The notes: a model not told the origin generated them from the letters alone. Counted from the stretch's first letter, positions 1 to 5,685 are shown. The stretch: 8,903 bases of DNA from JAVBKA01 sp031546715 (GCA_031546715.1 JAVBKA010000201.1:1-8903); one strand, 5' to 3'. A program made the numbers and translations.

Positions 1-112
1 GATTCACCCAAAATCCAGCAACCCCAAGAGGACGGCAAGAGCAAGCCCTTGCCCTACAACGTAATGAATTCGTACAGTACAAAGCAAAATTTAATGTCGA
101 TGATAAAATATA

Positions 113-132
113 CCGATTCTAGGGTGAATCGG
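113..132. repeat. 7-bp hairpin at the left part of the block
   Basis: CCGATTC (113-119) and GAATCGG (126-132) pair around TAGGGT. Part of the 3' arm, GGGTGAATC (122-130), is also the inverse complement of bases 1-9, so an alternative long-range pairing with the window edge is possible; the structure may extend beyond position 1. Confidence 0.4.
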
Positions 133-182
133 ACTTGAGCAACCACCATGCACGGCAAACGTTCTATGGGCACTTGAGCAAC
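133..182. repeat. Two direct copies of ACTTGAGCAAC
   Basis: The 11-base word occurs at 133-143 and 172-182, 39 bases apart. With only two copies it is not a CRISPR array. It may mark the ends of a small duplicated or inserted unit in the hairpin block. Confidence 0.45.
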
Positions 183-198
183 GAAAAAGGGTGCTTTG

Positions 199-226
199 CT
201 TCCTTTACCACCCCTCGTAAAGGAAG
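199..226. repeat. 10-bp perfect hairpin
   Basis: CTTCCTTTAC (199-208) and GTAAAGGAAG (217-226) are exact inverse complements with an eight-base loop. No T-run follows on either strand, so it is a structural or repeat element, not a terminator. It lies beyond the proposed leftward terminator. Confidence 0.6.
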
Positions 227-272
227 TGCCCCCGCGGCATGAGCGGGACGAAAAAAAACATGCGATTACCCC

Positions 273-319
273 AAAAAAGCAATAGCCTGAGATACACCCG
301 TCATACCTCAAGCTACTGC
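273..319 (-). terminator. Intrinsic terminator for the minus-strand operon
   Basis: On the minus strand GCAGTAGCTTGAGGTA (319 to 304) pairs with TATCTCAGGCTATTGC (294 to 279) around a nine-base loop, and T6 (278 to 273) follows immediately. All 16 positions pair in the minus-strand RNA, three as G-U; the same three are A-C mismatches on the plus strand. This strand bias supports function for leftward transcription. It lies about 320 bases after the aldo/keto reductase stop, giving that mRNA a long structured tail. Confidence 0.7.
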
Positions 320-336
320 AATTTTATAGTGCCGTG

Positions 337-367
337 CGCAACGCCGCTTCGCTGGGTTGCGTTTTTT
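337..367 (+). terminator. Rightward intrinsic-terminator-like hairpin
   Basis: CGCAAC (337-342) pairs with GTTGCG (356-361); CC/GG and GC/GC continue the stem with two single-base bulges and a TTC loop, followed directly by T6 (362-367). This is the form of an intrinsic terminator for plus-strand transcription, which would protect the convergent minus-strand operon from read-through. No plus-strand gene is visible in the window, so its client may lie to the left. Confidence 0.5.
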
Positions 368-406
368 CTTGCGACTTTTTGGTTCGCGCGGCTCAGAGTT
401 AGAGTT

Positions 407-486
407 TCGAGCCTTGCTAGGCTCGATTTAAGGCTCTGCCTTAAAAATCCGTGAGCTTTTGAAAAAGCTCAAGCAAAACTTTTGCT
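407..486. repeat. Four consecutive perfect hairpins
   Basis: Back to back: TCGAGCCT (407-414)/AGGCTCGA (419-426), loop 4; TTTAAGGC (427-434)/GCCTTAAA (438-445), loop 3; GAGCTTTT (453-460)/AAAAGCTC (463-470), centre 2; AGCAAAA (472-478)/TTTTGCT (480-486), centre 1. The arms are unrelated between hairpins, so this is not one repeat copied four times. Chance is a poor explanation for four perfect 7-8 bp stems in 80 bases. The modular look resembles multi-hairpin intergenic repeats that I recall from gut Clostridia genomes; that comparison is from memory. Confidence 0.75.
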
Positions 487-503
487 ACTGTAAGTGCTGT
501 CAG

Positions 504-632
504 GCTCGCTTCACCCTCCGTGCGCAGAAAATAACTGCCATTCCGCTTATGACAAACAGAAAAAGTGCAGGCACCTTTTCTTGGTTTGTCAAACGCTGCA
601 TGTCAGTAATTTTCTGACTACGGGTGGCGAGC
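504..632. repeat. 129-base nested palindrome behind the aldo/keto reductase gene
   Basis: Arms pair from the outside in: GCTCGC (504-509) with GCGAGC (627-632); CACCC (512-516) with GGGTG (622-626); CAGAAAATAACTG (525-537) with CAGTAATTTTCTG (604-616), 12 of 13; a poorer stretch of about 8 of 13; GACAAAC (551-557) with GTTTGTC (584-590), perfect; AGAAAA (558-563) with TTTTCT (576-581); GTGC (565-568) with GCAC (571-574). The centre is two bases. The core 525-616 pairs at about 37 of 44 positions with one two-base bulge. It starts four bases after the stop codon, has no coding capacity, and has no T-run on the minus strand. It could be a MITE-like palindrome or a large 3' stem; I see no clear target-site duplication. 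Confidence 0.75.
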
Positions 633-636
633 ACCA

Positions 637-1797
637 CTATTTCTCCAGCTTCATAAACTTCCGCACCACACCCCTAACAGGCTTATAAATCCCACCCTCC
701 AAAGCCTTCGCCGCATTAGCCAGCTCCTGAGGAATCGCTATTTTCTGCGGACAATGCTTCACGCATTTACCGCATTTAGTACAAAGTGAAGCATTGTGCT
801 TATTCGTCCGCATTATATAATGAAATTTTGTAACTATACCGCCGTGAATCTGGGTATCGTTGTAGCTGGATAAGCACATTGGAATATCCACACCCTTCGG
901 GCAAGGCATGCAGTATGCGCAGCCTGTACAGGGTACTTTTGTTGCGGCAAGTATACTGGTGCGAAGTTTTTCCACAACTGCCAAATCGTCCGTACTCATG
1001 GAATTAGGCTGAGTTTCTGACGCTACTCGAATATTTTCCTTTATCATGTCCATAGTATTCATTCCCGAAAGCACCGTAGTCACCTCAGGATGATTCCATA
1101 TCCACTTAAATGACCACTCAGCAGGAGAACGTTTCACTGCCGCCGCGTTAATAGCGGAGTTTGCGTCCTTAGGAAGATTTCCCGCAAGTCTGCCTCCTCT
1201 AAGAGGTTCCATAATCATAACAGGCATACCCTTTGCGGCGGCTAGCTTTAGTCCTGACTTACCTGCTTGGCTGTTTTCGTCTAAATAATTGTACTGAATC
1301 ATGCAGAAATCCCAATCGTAGGCGTCCACAATCTTCGTAAACTCTTCTTGAATGCCATGGAACGAAAAGCCGAAGCTCTTAATTGCGCCGGATGCTTTCT
1401 TTTCTTGCACCCATTTTAAAACACCCTTGTCCAACAGTGCCTGCCACGATTTTATTTCTGTCAGCATGTGAATCATGTAAAAGTCAATATGGTCTGTTTG
1501 AAGCCTTGAAAGCTGTGTGTTAAAAAGCTTGTCAAAGTCCTCATACTTATGAACTAAGTACGGTGGTAGCTTTGTGGCAATGTTCACCTTGTCGCGGTAA
1601 CCCAGAGACGCTAATACCCGTCCCAAGGTGACCTCGCTGCCAGGATAGATATATGCAGTGTCAAAGTAATTGACGCCGTTGTCTATAGCGTACTTTATCT
1701 GACTTGTTAATTCCTTTTCATCCTTGGTAAAGCGCATACAGCCGAACGCCAAAGAGGAAATTTGCTGTCCGTTCTTCGGGTTATTCCTAAAAATCAC
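637..1797 (-). CDS. Aldo/keto reductase with two C-terminal [4Fe-4S] motifs
   Basis: 386-residue cytosolic oxidoreductase. Residues 1-280 are an aldo/keto reductase barrel with the catalytic tetrad visible as D46 and Y51 (FDTAYIYPGSE), K76 (IATKLPP) and H110 (YMIHML). Residues 290-350 are a ferredoxin-like extension with two cysteine sets: C290/C293/C296/C299 in CTGCAYCMPCP and C339/C342/C345/C349 in CTKCGKCVKHCP, each suited to a [4Fe-4S] cluster. Such AKR-ferredoxin proteins are common in anaerobic Clostridia and presumably couple carbonyl reduction to low-potential electron carriers; the substrate is unknown. The start is GTG at 1797. An ATG one frame over at 1799 reads straight into TGA. 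AAGGAAG (1806-1812) lies eight bases upstream inside the GT2-GtrA gene, and only two bases separate the genes, so they are coupled. Last gene of the group; its stop is followed after four bases by a large palindrome. Confidence 0.94.
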   Translation of the reverse strand: MIFRNNPKNGQQISSLAFGCMRFTKDEKELTSQIKYAIDNGVNYFDTAYIYPGSEVTLGRVLASLGYRDKVNIATKLPPYLVHKYEDFDKLFNTQLSRLQTDHIDFYMIHMLTEIKSWQALLDKGVLKWVQEKKASGAIKSFGFSFHGIQEEFTKIVDAYDWDFCMIQYNYLDENSQAGKSGLKLAAAKGMPVMIMEPLRGGRLAGNLPKDANSAINAAAVKRSPAEWSFKWIWNHPEVTTVLSGMNTMDMIKENIRVASETQPNSMSTDDLAVVEKLRTSILAATKVPCTGCAYCMPCPKGVDIPMCLSSYNDTQIHGGIVTKFHYIMRTNKHNASLCTKCGKCVKHCPQKIAIPQELANAAKALEGGIYKPVRGVVRKFMKLEK

Positions 1798-1799
1798 AT

Positions 1800-2813
1800 T
1801 TACCGCTTCCTTTTAAATACAAATAATCGCTGACCCAGATAACTCACGGCGGTGAGCAGAATATCAACAATTGGCTTAACCACTGTAGGCATTTGCAGCT
1901 TTTCAATTAACAACCACGATAGCCCGAAGCCGCATGCAAATACAAATAGGGCTAGGGCGGCATATTTAAGGAAGGAATTTTTTGAGCCTTCCTTAAAAAC
2001 AACATGCCTGTTAATAAGATAATTTGTTCCTGCGCTGATTATGCGTGCTGTTACATAGGACAGTGCAAAAATGCCTGTTAGTCCCATCATCAGGAAGAAA
2101 ACTGCATTGTCCAGAAGAAACGCTATAAATGATGACATGGAATATTTAAGAATTGACTTAAAAACCAAGGTGGAGTCTCTAAAAGTGTCAAAATGCGAAA
2201 TATGGTCTTTGCTGTTTTCAGGGTACACGGTTTGAATAGGGAGTTCTACAATGTCATAGCCGTCACGCCCTGCGTAAATCAAAAGGTTCATTTCATACTC
2301 AAACCGTTCGCCCGCAACAGTTTCAAGGTACGGCAGCATATCAGAGGTATACGCTCTTAAGCCTGTTTGAGTATCGTACACCTTGTTACCGGTGGAAAGT
2401 GCAAAGATATACCGTGTAACTGTGTTACCAAGGCGACTGCGAGCAGGTACATGTCCCGTAAACTGACGAGAACCCAGCACCATTGCGCCCTTGTTGCTAA
2501 TCGCCTTTTCGGCAACGGCAATTATGTCCTCATTGAGGTGCTGACCATCACAGTCGGCGCACACAACCCCTTGAGTTTCTCCCATTTCGCGGATAAACTT
2601 AAAGCCTGTTTTTAATGCCGCGCCCTTGCCCATGTTGTGAGGGTGATATACTACAGTGCAACCTAGGGTTTTCGCTTGCTCAAATATCTTCCCGTACTCA
2701 GCTCCGCTGCCGTCGTCTACTATGACAATATGCCACTTAACTGTTGCCGTCAAGCGTTCTAGTAGCGCAATCATTCGCTTGTCTGGTTCATAAGCGGGAA
2801 TTAGTATTGTCAT
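1800..2813 (-). CDS. Family 2 glycosyltransferase fused to GtrA-like membrane domain
   Basis: 337 residues in two parts. Residues 1-215 are a GT2 domain of the dolichyl/undecaprenyl-phosphate sugar synthase type: MTILIPAYEP start, VIVDDGS (30-36), NMGKGAALKTGF (60-71), the DxD metal/nucleotide-sugar motif in ADCDGQH (86-92) and DTQTGLRAY (147-155). Residues 222-337 are a GtrA-like domain with four hydrophobic segments (about 224-247, 250-268, 284-305, 312-331) and a basic C-terminal tail FKRKR. GtrA proteins are thought to move or handle polyprenyl-phosphate-linked sugar, so the fusion probably makes a lipid-linked sugar and presents it at the membrane. The sugar and acceptor are unknown. ATG has an excellent AGGAGGT (2818-2824) four bases upstream. 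Its stop lies two bases from the aldo/keto reductase start, and its last codons contain that gene's ribosome binding site. Confidence 0.93.
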   Translation of the reverse strand: MTILIPAYEPDKRMIALLERLTATVKWHIVIVDDGSGAEYGKIFEQAKTLGCTVVYHPHNMGKGAALKTGFKFIREMGETQGVVCADCDGQHLNEDIIAVAEKAISNKGAMVLGSRQFTGHVPARSRLGNTVTRYIFALSTGNKVYDTQTGLRAYTSDMLPYLETVAGERFEYEMNLLIYAGRDGYDIVELPIQTVYPENSKDHISHFDTFRDSTLVFKSILKYSMSSFIAFLLDNAVFFLMMGLTGIFALSYVTARIISAGTNYLINRHVVFKEGSKNSFLKYAALALFVFACGFGLSWLLIEKLQMPTVVKPIVDILLTAVSYLGQRLFVFKRKR

Positions 2814-2837
2814 TAGTACCTCCTAGATTATTGAAAT

Positions 2838-4034
2838 TTAATAACCTATATATAAAATATCACTTATGGAGCGTTCCTTCGTTGTACCTAAAGGACTGTT
2901 TATCAGCTCATCCTCATATACCATTGTAGCTGAGCCGCCGCCATCAAGATTATAGGCAGATTCACAGCCGTATGTTACAAAAAGGTCGGCAAAATCGTAA
3001 ATATCCAAGCCCTCACTATAACCAGGTGACCGTCCGTCAACAGTTATAATCAGGAAATGGTAGGGGTCAATCATCCCAAGACCTGTACGTGGGTTTTTTG
3101 GTCTGAGCCCTGAATCAGAAACGTCGAGGGCAACGCTTTTATCCACTAACGCAACGTCAAAGGAAAAGCTATGAATAACGCCATGCTGCTCGATAAGCTC
3201 AACAGCAAGTCCCGCAGTCTCCTGATAAATAATTAGTCTGCCGTCTGCCGTCAGGGCTGCGCCTTCGCGCTTAGGTTGGTCTCTGTATAGCGTACCGTTG
3301 CGAATTATAATTCCCTCACGGTTTGGGTCGCCGTAATAATCGCCGTTGACTGCAAGAATTGCGCCTACCTCTTTCGCCATAACGGAGGTTTTGTCCACAT
3401 AGTTTGTACCAAATTTGCCTTTTGCCAACGCTGTCTTCATATATTCCATGCTGTCAAGCATAACTTCTGCAACGTAATAGGTAACTAGATTATCGCCCTC
3501 GCCAATGGTTTTGGTCTGCATATGGACAATGATGTTATCGTCCTCATAACTATGTGAGAAGTCGCCTGTCAGCACAGGGGTGTACCTTTCGGCAAGTGCA
3601 CCGACGGGCTTAGGTTCTGGAGGAGGAAGCTCCAAAATAAGACTTGGCGCAGGTGTGGGAGAAACAGCAGGTTCTAAGGTTTCAACAGGCAACACCGATT
3701 CAGACGGCGTTACGGATTCAGTAGGTTTTGCAGACGTAGATGGTTCTACTGGCGCAGACGGCTCTACATGTCCAGACGGTTCTGCGGACGCAGTTGGGTC
3801 TAGGGATTCAGACGGGTCTACAGGCGACGGGGAGCTTGACGGTTCTCCTGTTTCAACTCCAGAAGAGGGGCTTGGCGACTTTAAGTACGATGCAGAGGGC
3901 TGATAGGATGGAAGCGCTTCTTCACGGGGAATGAGATAAAAATAGGTCAGATAAATTGCGGTTGCAACAAAAGCAACGGAGAATACGACAATCAGGGGCA
4001 TTGTGTAACGCTTGTGCCTTTTCTTAATCTTCAT
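2838..4034 (-). CDS. Membrane-anchored phosphodiester glycosidase (NAGPA-like) domain protein
   Basis: 398 residues. Residues 1-11 are basic and 12-34 a hydrophobic helix, giving a type II or uncleaved signal anchor with the rest outside the membrane. Residues 43-141 are a Pro/Ser/Glu/Thr-rich linker. The globular part (about 150-398) carries the phosphodiester-glycosidase (NAGPA, PF09992-type) signature: AVNGDYYGD (228-236), IIIRNG (242-247), PRTGLG (315-320), TVDGRSPGYSEGL (331-343) and NLDGGGSATMVY (362-373). In animals this domain uncovers mannose-6-phosphate; bacterial members are thought to hydrolyse sugar-phosphodiester bonds in envelope polymers, but the substrate here is unknown. ATG at 4034 has an AAGGA (4045-4049) ten bases upstream. 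The next gene, a GT2-GtrA protein, begins 24 bases after the stop, so an envelope-glycan role is plausible by context. The family call is strong; the activity is inferred. Confidence 0.9.
   Translation of the reverse strand: MKIKKRHKRYTMPLIVVFSVAFVATAIYLTYFYLIPREEALPSYQPSASYLKSPSPSSGVETGEPSSSPSPVDPSESLDPTASAEPSGHVEPSAPVEPSTSAKPTESVTPSESVLPVETLEPAVSPTPAPSLILELPPPEPKPVGALAERYTPVLTGDFSHSYEDDNIIVHMQTKTIGEGDNLVTYYVAEVMLDSMEYMKTALAKGKFGTNYVDKTSVMAKEVGAILAVNGDYYGDPNREGIIIRNGTLYRDQPKREGAALTADGRLIIYQETAGLAVELIEQHGVIHSFSFDVALVDKSVALDVSDSGLRPKNPRTGLGMIDPYHFLIITVDGRSPGYSEGLDIYDFADLFVTYGCESAYNLDGGGSATMVYEDELINSPLGTTKERSISDILYIGY
3612..3908 (-). repeat. Pro/Ser/Glu linker repeats inside the glycosidase gene
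   Basis: Residues 43-141 of the glycosidase-domain protein are built from degenerate short units with an xEPS or xxPSxS core (for example VEPSAPVEPSTS, 95-ish, and SVTPSESV, 107-114). On the plus strand the same stretch shows a recurring GAYGGNTCT nonamer between about 3740 and 3846. The unit length is not constant and copies differ, so this is diverged low-complexity coding sequence, not a fresh tandem duplication. The likely role is a spacer carrying the enzyme through the cell wall, and length variation between strains would be expected. Confidence 0.75.
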
Positions 4035-4067
4035 TTTGCTTAAATCCTTATCTATGGAAATTTATCT

Positions 4068-4084
4068 ATAGTTTAAAAAACTAT
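4068..4084. repeat. Small hairpin at the zinc-ribbon gene stop
   Basis: ATAGTTT (4068-4074) and AAACTAT (4078-4084) are perfect 7-base arms with a three-base centre, touching the TGA stop. It is AT-rich and weak, without a distinct T-run after it, so it is unlikely to terminate efficiently; transcription could continue into the glycosidase-domain gene. Confidence 0.35.
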
Positions 4085-4461
4085 CACTGAAATACTATCA
4101 CAGCCACAAAAACGGCTGCAACAACCAAAAGGCAAATTCCCGCCGTAATATACTTCATTTTGGGCGCAAACGCCTCGGAGTTTTTGACCCGCTGGTCAGC
4201 GGAACGGTCTTGCGGTGCGGAAAGTGCGGCATAACCAGTCATAGAGCTGTCAGATGTACCGTCGGGCGTTGCTTGGGAGATAACTTCGCCGTCAACACGT
4301 GCTTCGACGTGGGCAACAGGTGCGTTAATATTTGTATCAATATGACCGTCAACACACGTATCTTGCACAGGTCGCTGACCTCCTGTGACGGTTTTATCGC
4401 CACAGGAGGAGCAAAATGCTGCATATTCCGGAAGCTGAGTGCCGCAGGAGGAACAGAACAT
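4084..4461 (-). CDS. Zinc-ribbon protein with C-terminal membrane anchor
   Basis: 125-residue protein of unknown function. Residues 1-21 form a short zinc ribbon with two CxxC knuckles (C3/C6 and C17/C20, MFCSSCG...FCSSCG), as in the zinc_ribbon_2-type domains that often begin Firmicutes membrane proteins. Residues 30-100 are a polar, probably flexible segment rich in D, V, T and S. Residues 104-125 are one hydrophobic helix (YITAGICLLVVAAVFVAVIVF) preceded by lysines, so the predicted topology is cytoplasmic ribbon with a tail anchor. There is no catalytic motif. It is separated from the upstream oxidoreductase by 165 bases with strong inverted repeats, so it probably has its own expression control. 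49 bases separate it from the following glycosidase-domain gene. The start is set by the family-like MFCxxCG; the nearest GGAG is 15 bases upstream, too far to be optimal, and a weaker GGTGA is closer. The gene could be a regulator, a scaffold or an assembly factor. Confidence 0.8.
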   Translation of the reverse strand: MFCSSCGTQLPEYAAFCSSCGDKTVTGGQRPVQDTCVDGHIDTNINAPVAHVEARVDGEVISQATPDGTSDSSMTGYAALSAPQDRSADQRVKNSEAFAPKMKYITAGICLLVVAAVFVAVIVFQ

Positions 4462-4464
4462 ATT

Positions 4465-4545
4465 AAGTCACCATTTCTCCAACGACACAAATATAGTTAG
4501 TGAAAACAACCTACCATCTGTCGTTGGAGAAATGATAAGTGACTT
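4465..4545 (-). promoter_or_regulatory. Long stem-loop in the 5' leader of the zinc-ribbon gene
   Basis: Two nested sets of arms pair. The inner set, 4472-4487 with 4519-4534, is 16 bp and perfect (core CATTTCTCCAACGAC). The outer set, 4465-4471 with 4539-4545, is 7 bp and perfect (AAGTCAC/GTGACTT); it is joined directly on one side and by four bases (ATAA) on the other. The loop is 31 bases. On the minus-strand RNA the structure ends three bases before the zinc-ribbon ATG (4461), and its 3' arm contains the only GGAG (4477-4480) near that start, paired with CTCC in the 5' arm. A three-codon reading frame, ATG GTG ACT TAA, lies inside the 3' arm. It could control translation or be a leftover inverted-repeat element. 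Confidence 0.6.
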
Positions 4546-4571
4546 TTATTTAAACATCCGCCGCTGCGTTG

Positions 4572-4597
4572 GATAGGTTGAATTTATTCAACCTATC
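4572..4597. terminator. Perfect 12-bp hairpin behind the oxidoreductase gene
   Basis: GATAGGTTGAAT (4572-4583) and ATTCAACCTATC (4586-4597) are exact inverse complements with a two-base centre, starting 30 bases after the oxidoreductase stop. No T-run follows on the minus strand, so it is not a canonical intrinsic terminator; it may stabilise a 3' end or act as a weak or protein-assisted terminator. CAACCTA recurs nearby at 4507 and 4623. Confidence 0.55.
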
Positions 4598-4626
4598 ACT
4601 TTCTTTCAAGGCTACTGCCTAGCAAC

Positions 4627-5670
4627 CTATATGCTTGTCTTAACTCTTTCGCCTGTTTCAAAAGACACAAACGCCGCATCGATTACCCGCAAGGTGCGAA
4701 GCACTTGCTCAGGCTTTACAATTAGTTCAGCCTTGCCGTTCACCACTTCTACAAGATTCTGATAGAAGGAGAGGGGATTTGGCGTAGCTTTTGGAAGCTC
4801 GGAAACCTCGATGGTTTTCTCGTGACGAGGTGCCATGGTTTTGGTAGGTCCTGCGGCGGTGAACACTACTTGGTCAAACTCCACCATGCGGACAATTGCC
4901 TTAGTCATTTTGCCTGTCAGTGACCAATCGTCAACAGTTACGCCGCCGTCCTGAGAGGACATAACCCAGCGGGGGAGGGGATGATAAAATCTCGTGCCGA
5001 TGTCAACAATGGCGTAGATGTCGTTATCATAGTGGAGCACCAGATTAAAGCTGTCGTCGCAGTCAAAGCCTTCAACGCGTTGCTCTATGGCGTACACGCT
5101 GTCTACCTTGGCGTCAATCATCATCATTAACTGGTCAATCAGGTGAACGCCCCAGTCAAGAAGCATTCCGCCGCCCCATGCTTTTGTTGTACGCCAGCCT
5201 TCGGGTACGCCGTTACTGCCCTGTACGCGGGATTCAATGCGGAAGGGTTTTCCAATTAAGTTTTCGTCATAGGTTTTTTTGATAATTAAGTAGTCCTCGT
5301 CCTGACGGCGGTTTTGATGTACTGTAATGAATTTACCTGTCTTTTTAGACACCTCCACTAAGTCCTCAAAATCCTTAGACGTAATAGTGGCGGGTTTTTC
5401 AAGCACTACATGCTTACCGGCCTCCATTGCGGCAATGGCAATAGGCTTGTGAAGATGATTAGGCGTTGCAATAACGACAACATCAACGTCCTTACAGGCA
5501 AGAAGCTCTTCCTGAGATGAAAACAGGTGATGCCCACGCTTTTCGGCAAGCTTCATGCGATCCTCAGCAATGTCAAACACACCGGCGACTTGGATGCCGT
5601 CTACCTTATTAAGAAAAATCTCAGGGTGGTAAGCCCCCATTCCTCCAAATCCGATTATAGCTATCTTCAT
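4627..5670 (-). CDS. Gfo/Idh/MocA-family NAD(P)-dependent oxidoreductase
   Basis: 347-residue cytosolic dehydrogenase of the glucose-fructose oxidoreductase / inositol dehydrogenase / MocA family. The N-terminal Rossmann fold is visible as IAIIGFGGMGAYH (3-15, dinucleotide-binding GxGxxG), followed by VVVIATPNHLHKP (64-76) and the family EKP motif (91-93, K92 the usual catalytic lysine). The C-terminal substrate domain shows WGGGMLLDWGVHLID (165-179), with D172 and H176 at the positions usually used for catalysis. Members act on sugars, inositols and related polyols; the substrate here cannot be read from sequence. ATG at 5670 has an excellent site, AAGGAGAG (5677-5684), six bases upstream. 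It sits 15 bases after gcvPB, so it is probably co-transcribed with the glycine-cleavage genes, which is not a standard partner for them. The stop is TAG, followed by hairpin-forming intergenic DNA. Confidence 0.93.
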   Translation of the reverse strand: MKIAIIGFGGMGAYHPEIFLNKVDGIQVAGVFDIAEDRMKLAEKRGHHLFSSQEELLACKDVDVVVIATPNHLHKPIAIAAMEAGKHVVLEKPATITSKDFEDLVEVSKKTGKFITVHQNRRQDEDYLIIKKTYDENLIGKPFRIESRVQGSNGVPEGWRTTKAWGGGMLLDWGVHLIDQLMMMIDAKVDSVYAIEQRVEGFDCDDSFNLVLHYDNDIYAIVDIGTRFYHPLPRWVMSSQDGGVTVDDWSLTGKMTKAIVRMVEFDQVVFTAAGPTKTMAPRHEKTIEVSELPKATPNPLSFYQNLVEVVNGKAELIVKPEQVLRTLRVIDAAFVSFETGERVKTSI

Positions 5671-5685
5671 TATGGGCTCTCCTTA

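Larger units (their letters stand above)
1..636. other. Gene-free block packed with inverted repeats
   Basis: No credible gene lies here on either strand; the short open frames have no recognisable motif and run across hairpins. What the block holds, from the gene end outward: a 129-base nested palindrome (504-632); four consecutive perfect hairpins (407-486); a hairpin with a T-run facing right (337-367); a minus-strand terminator (273-319); small stems at 231-247 (CCCGC/GCGGG), 199-226 (10 bp), 113-132 (7 bp) and 34-53 (6 bp); and an 11-base direct repeat (133-143, 172-182). GATTCACCC at 1-9 is the inverse complement of 122-130. GGCTC recurs at 390, 420, 432 and 503. The density suggests a mosaic of dispersed intergenic repeats or a structured 3' region, not ordinary spacer. 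Confidence 0.7.

Noticed and set aside
133..182. CRISPR-like direct repeats
   Set aside because: Only two copies of an 11-base word, no further spacing pattern and no cas gene.
54..311. Minus-strand open frame of 85 codons in the left block
   Set aside because: It crosses the 7-bp and 10-bp hairpins and the proposed terminator, has no recognisable motif and no convincing ribosome binding site. I treat it as chance within the repeat block.
239..688. Plus-strand open frames at 239-454 and 494-688
   Set aside because: They run through the hairpin string and the large palindrome, have no family resemblance, and the second overlaps the end of the aldo/keto reductase gene.
3580..3934. Plus-strand open frames opposite the glycosidase linker, rich in G, D, S and T
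   Set aside because: Their repetitive composition is the antisense image of the Pro/Ser/Glu linker in a well-supported minus-strand gene.
4465..4545. Invertible promoter (phase-variation switch)
   Set aside because: The arms are good, but the 31-base spacer is too short for known invertible promoters and holds no convincing promoter; no recombinase gene is in the window.
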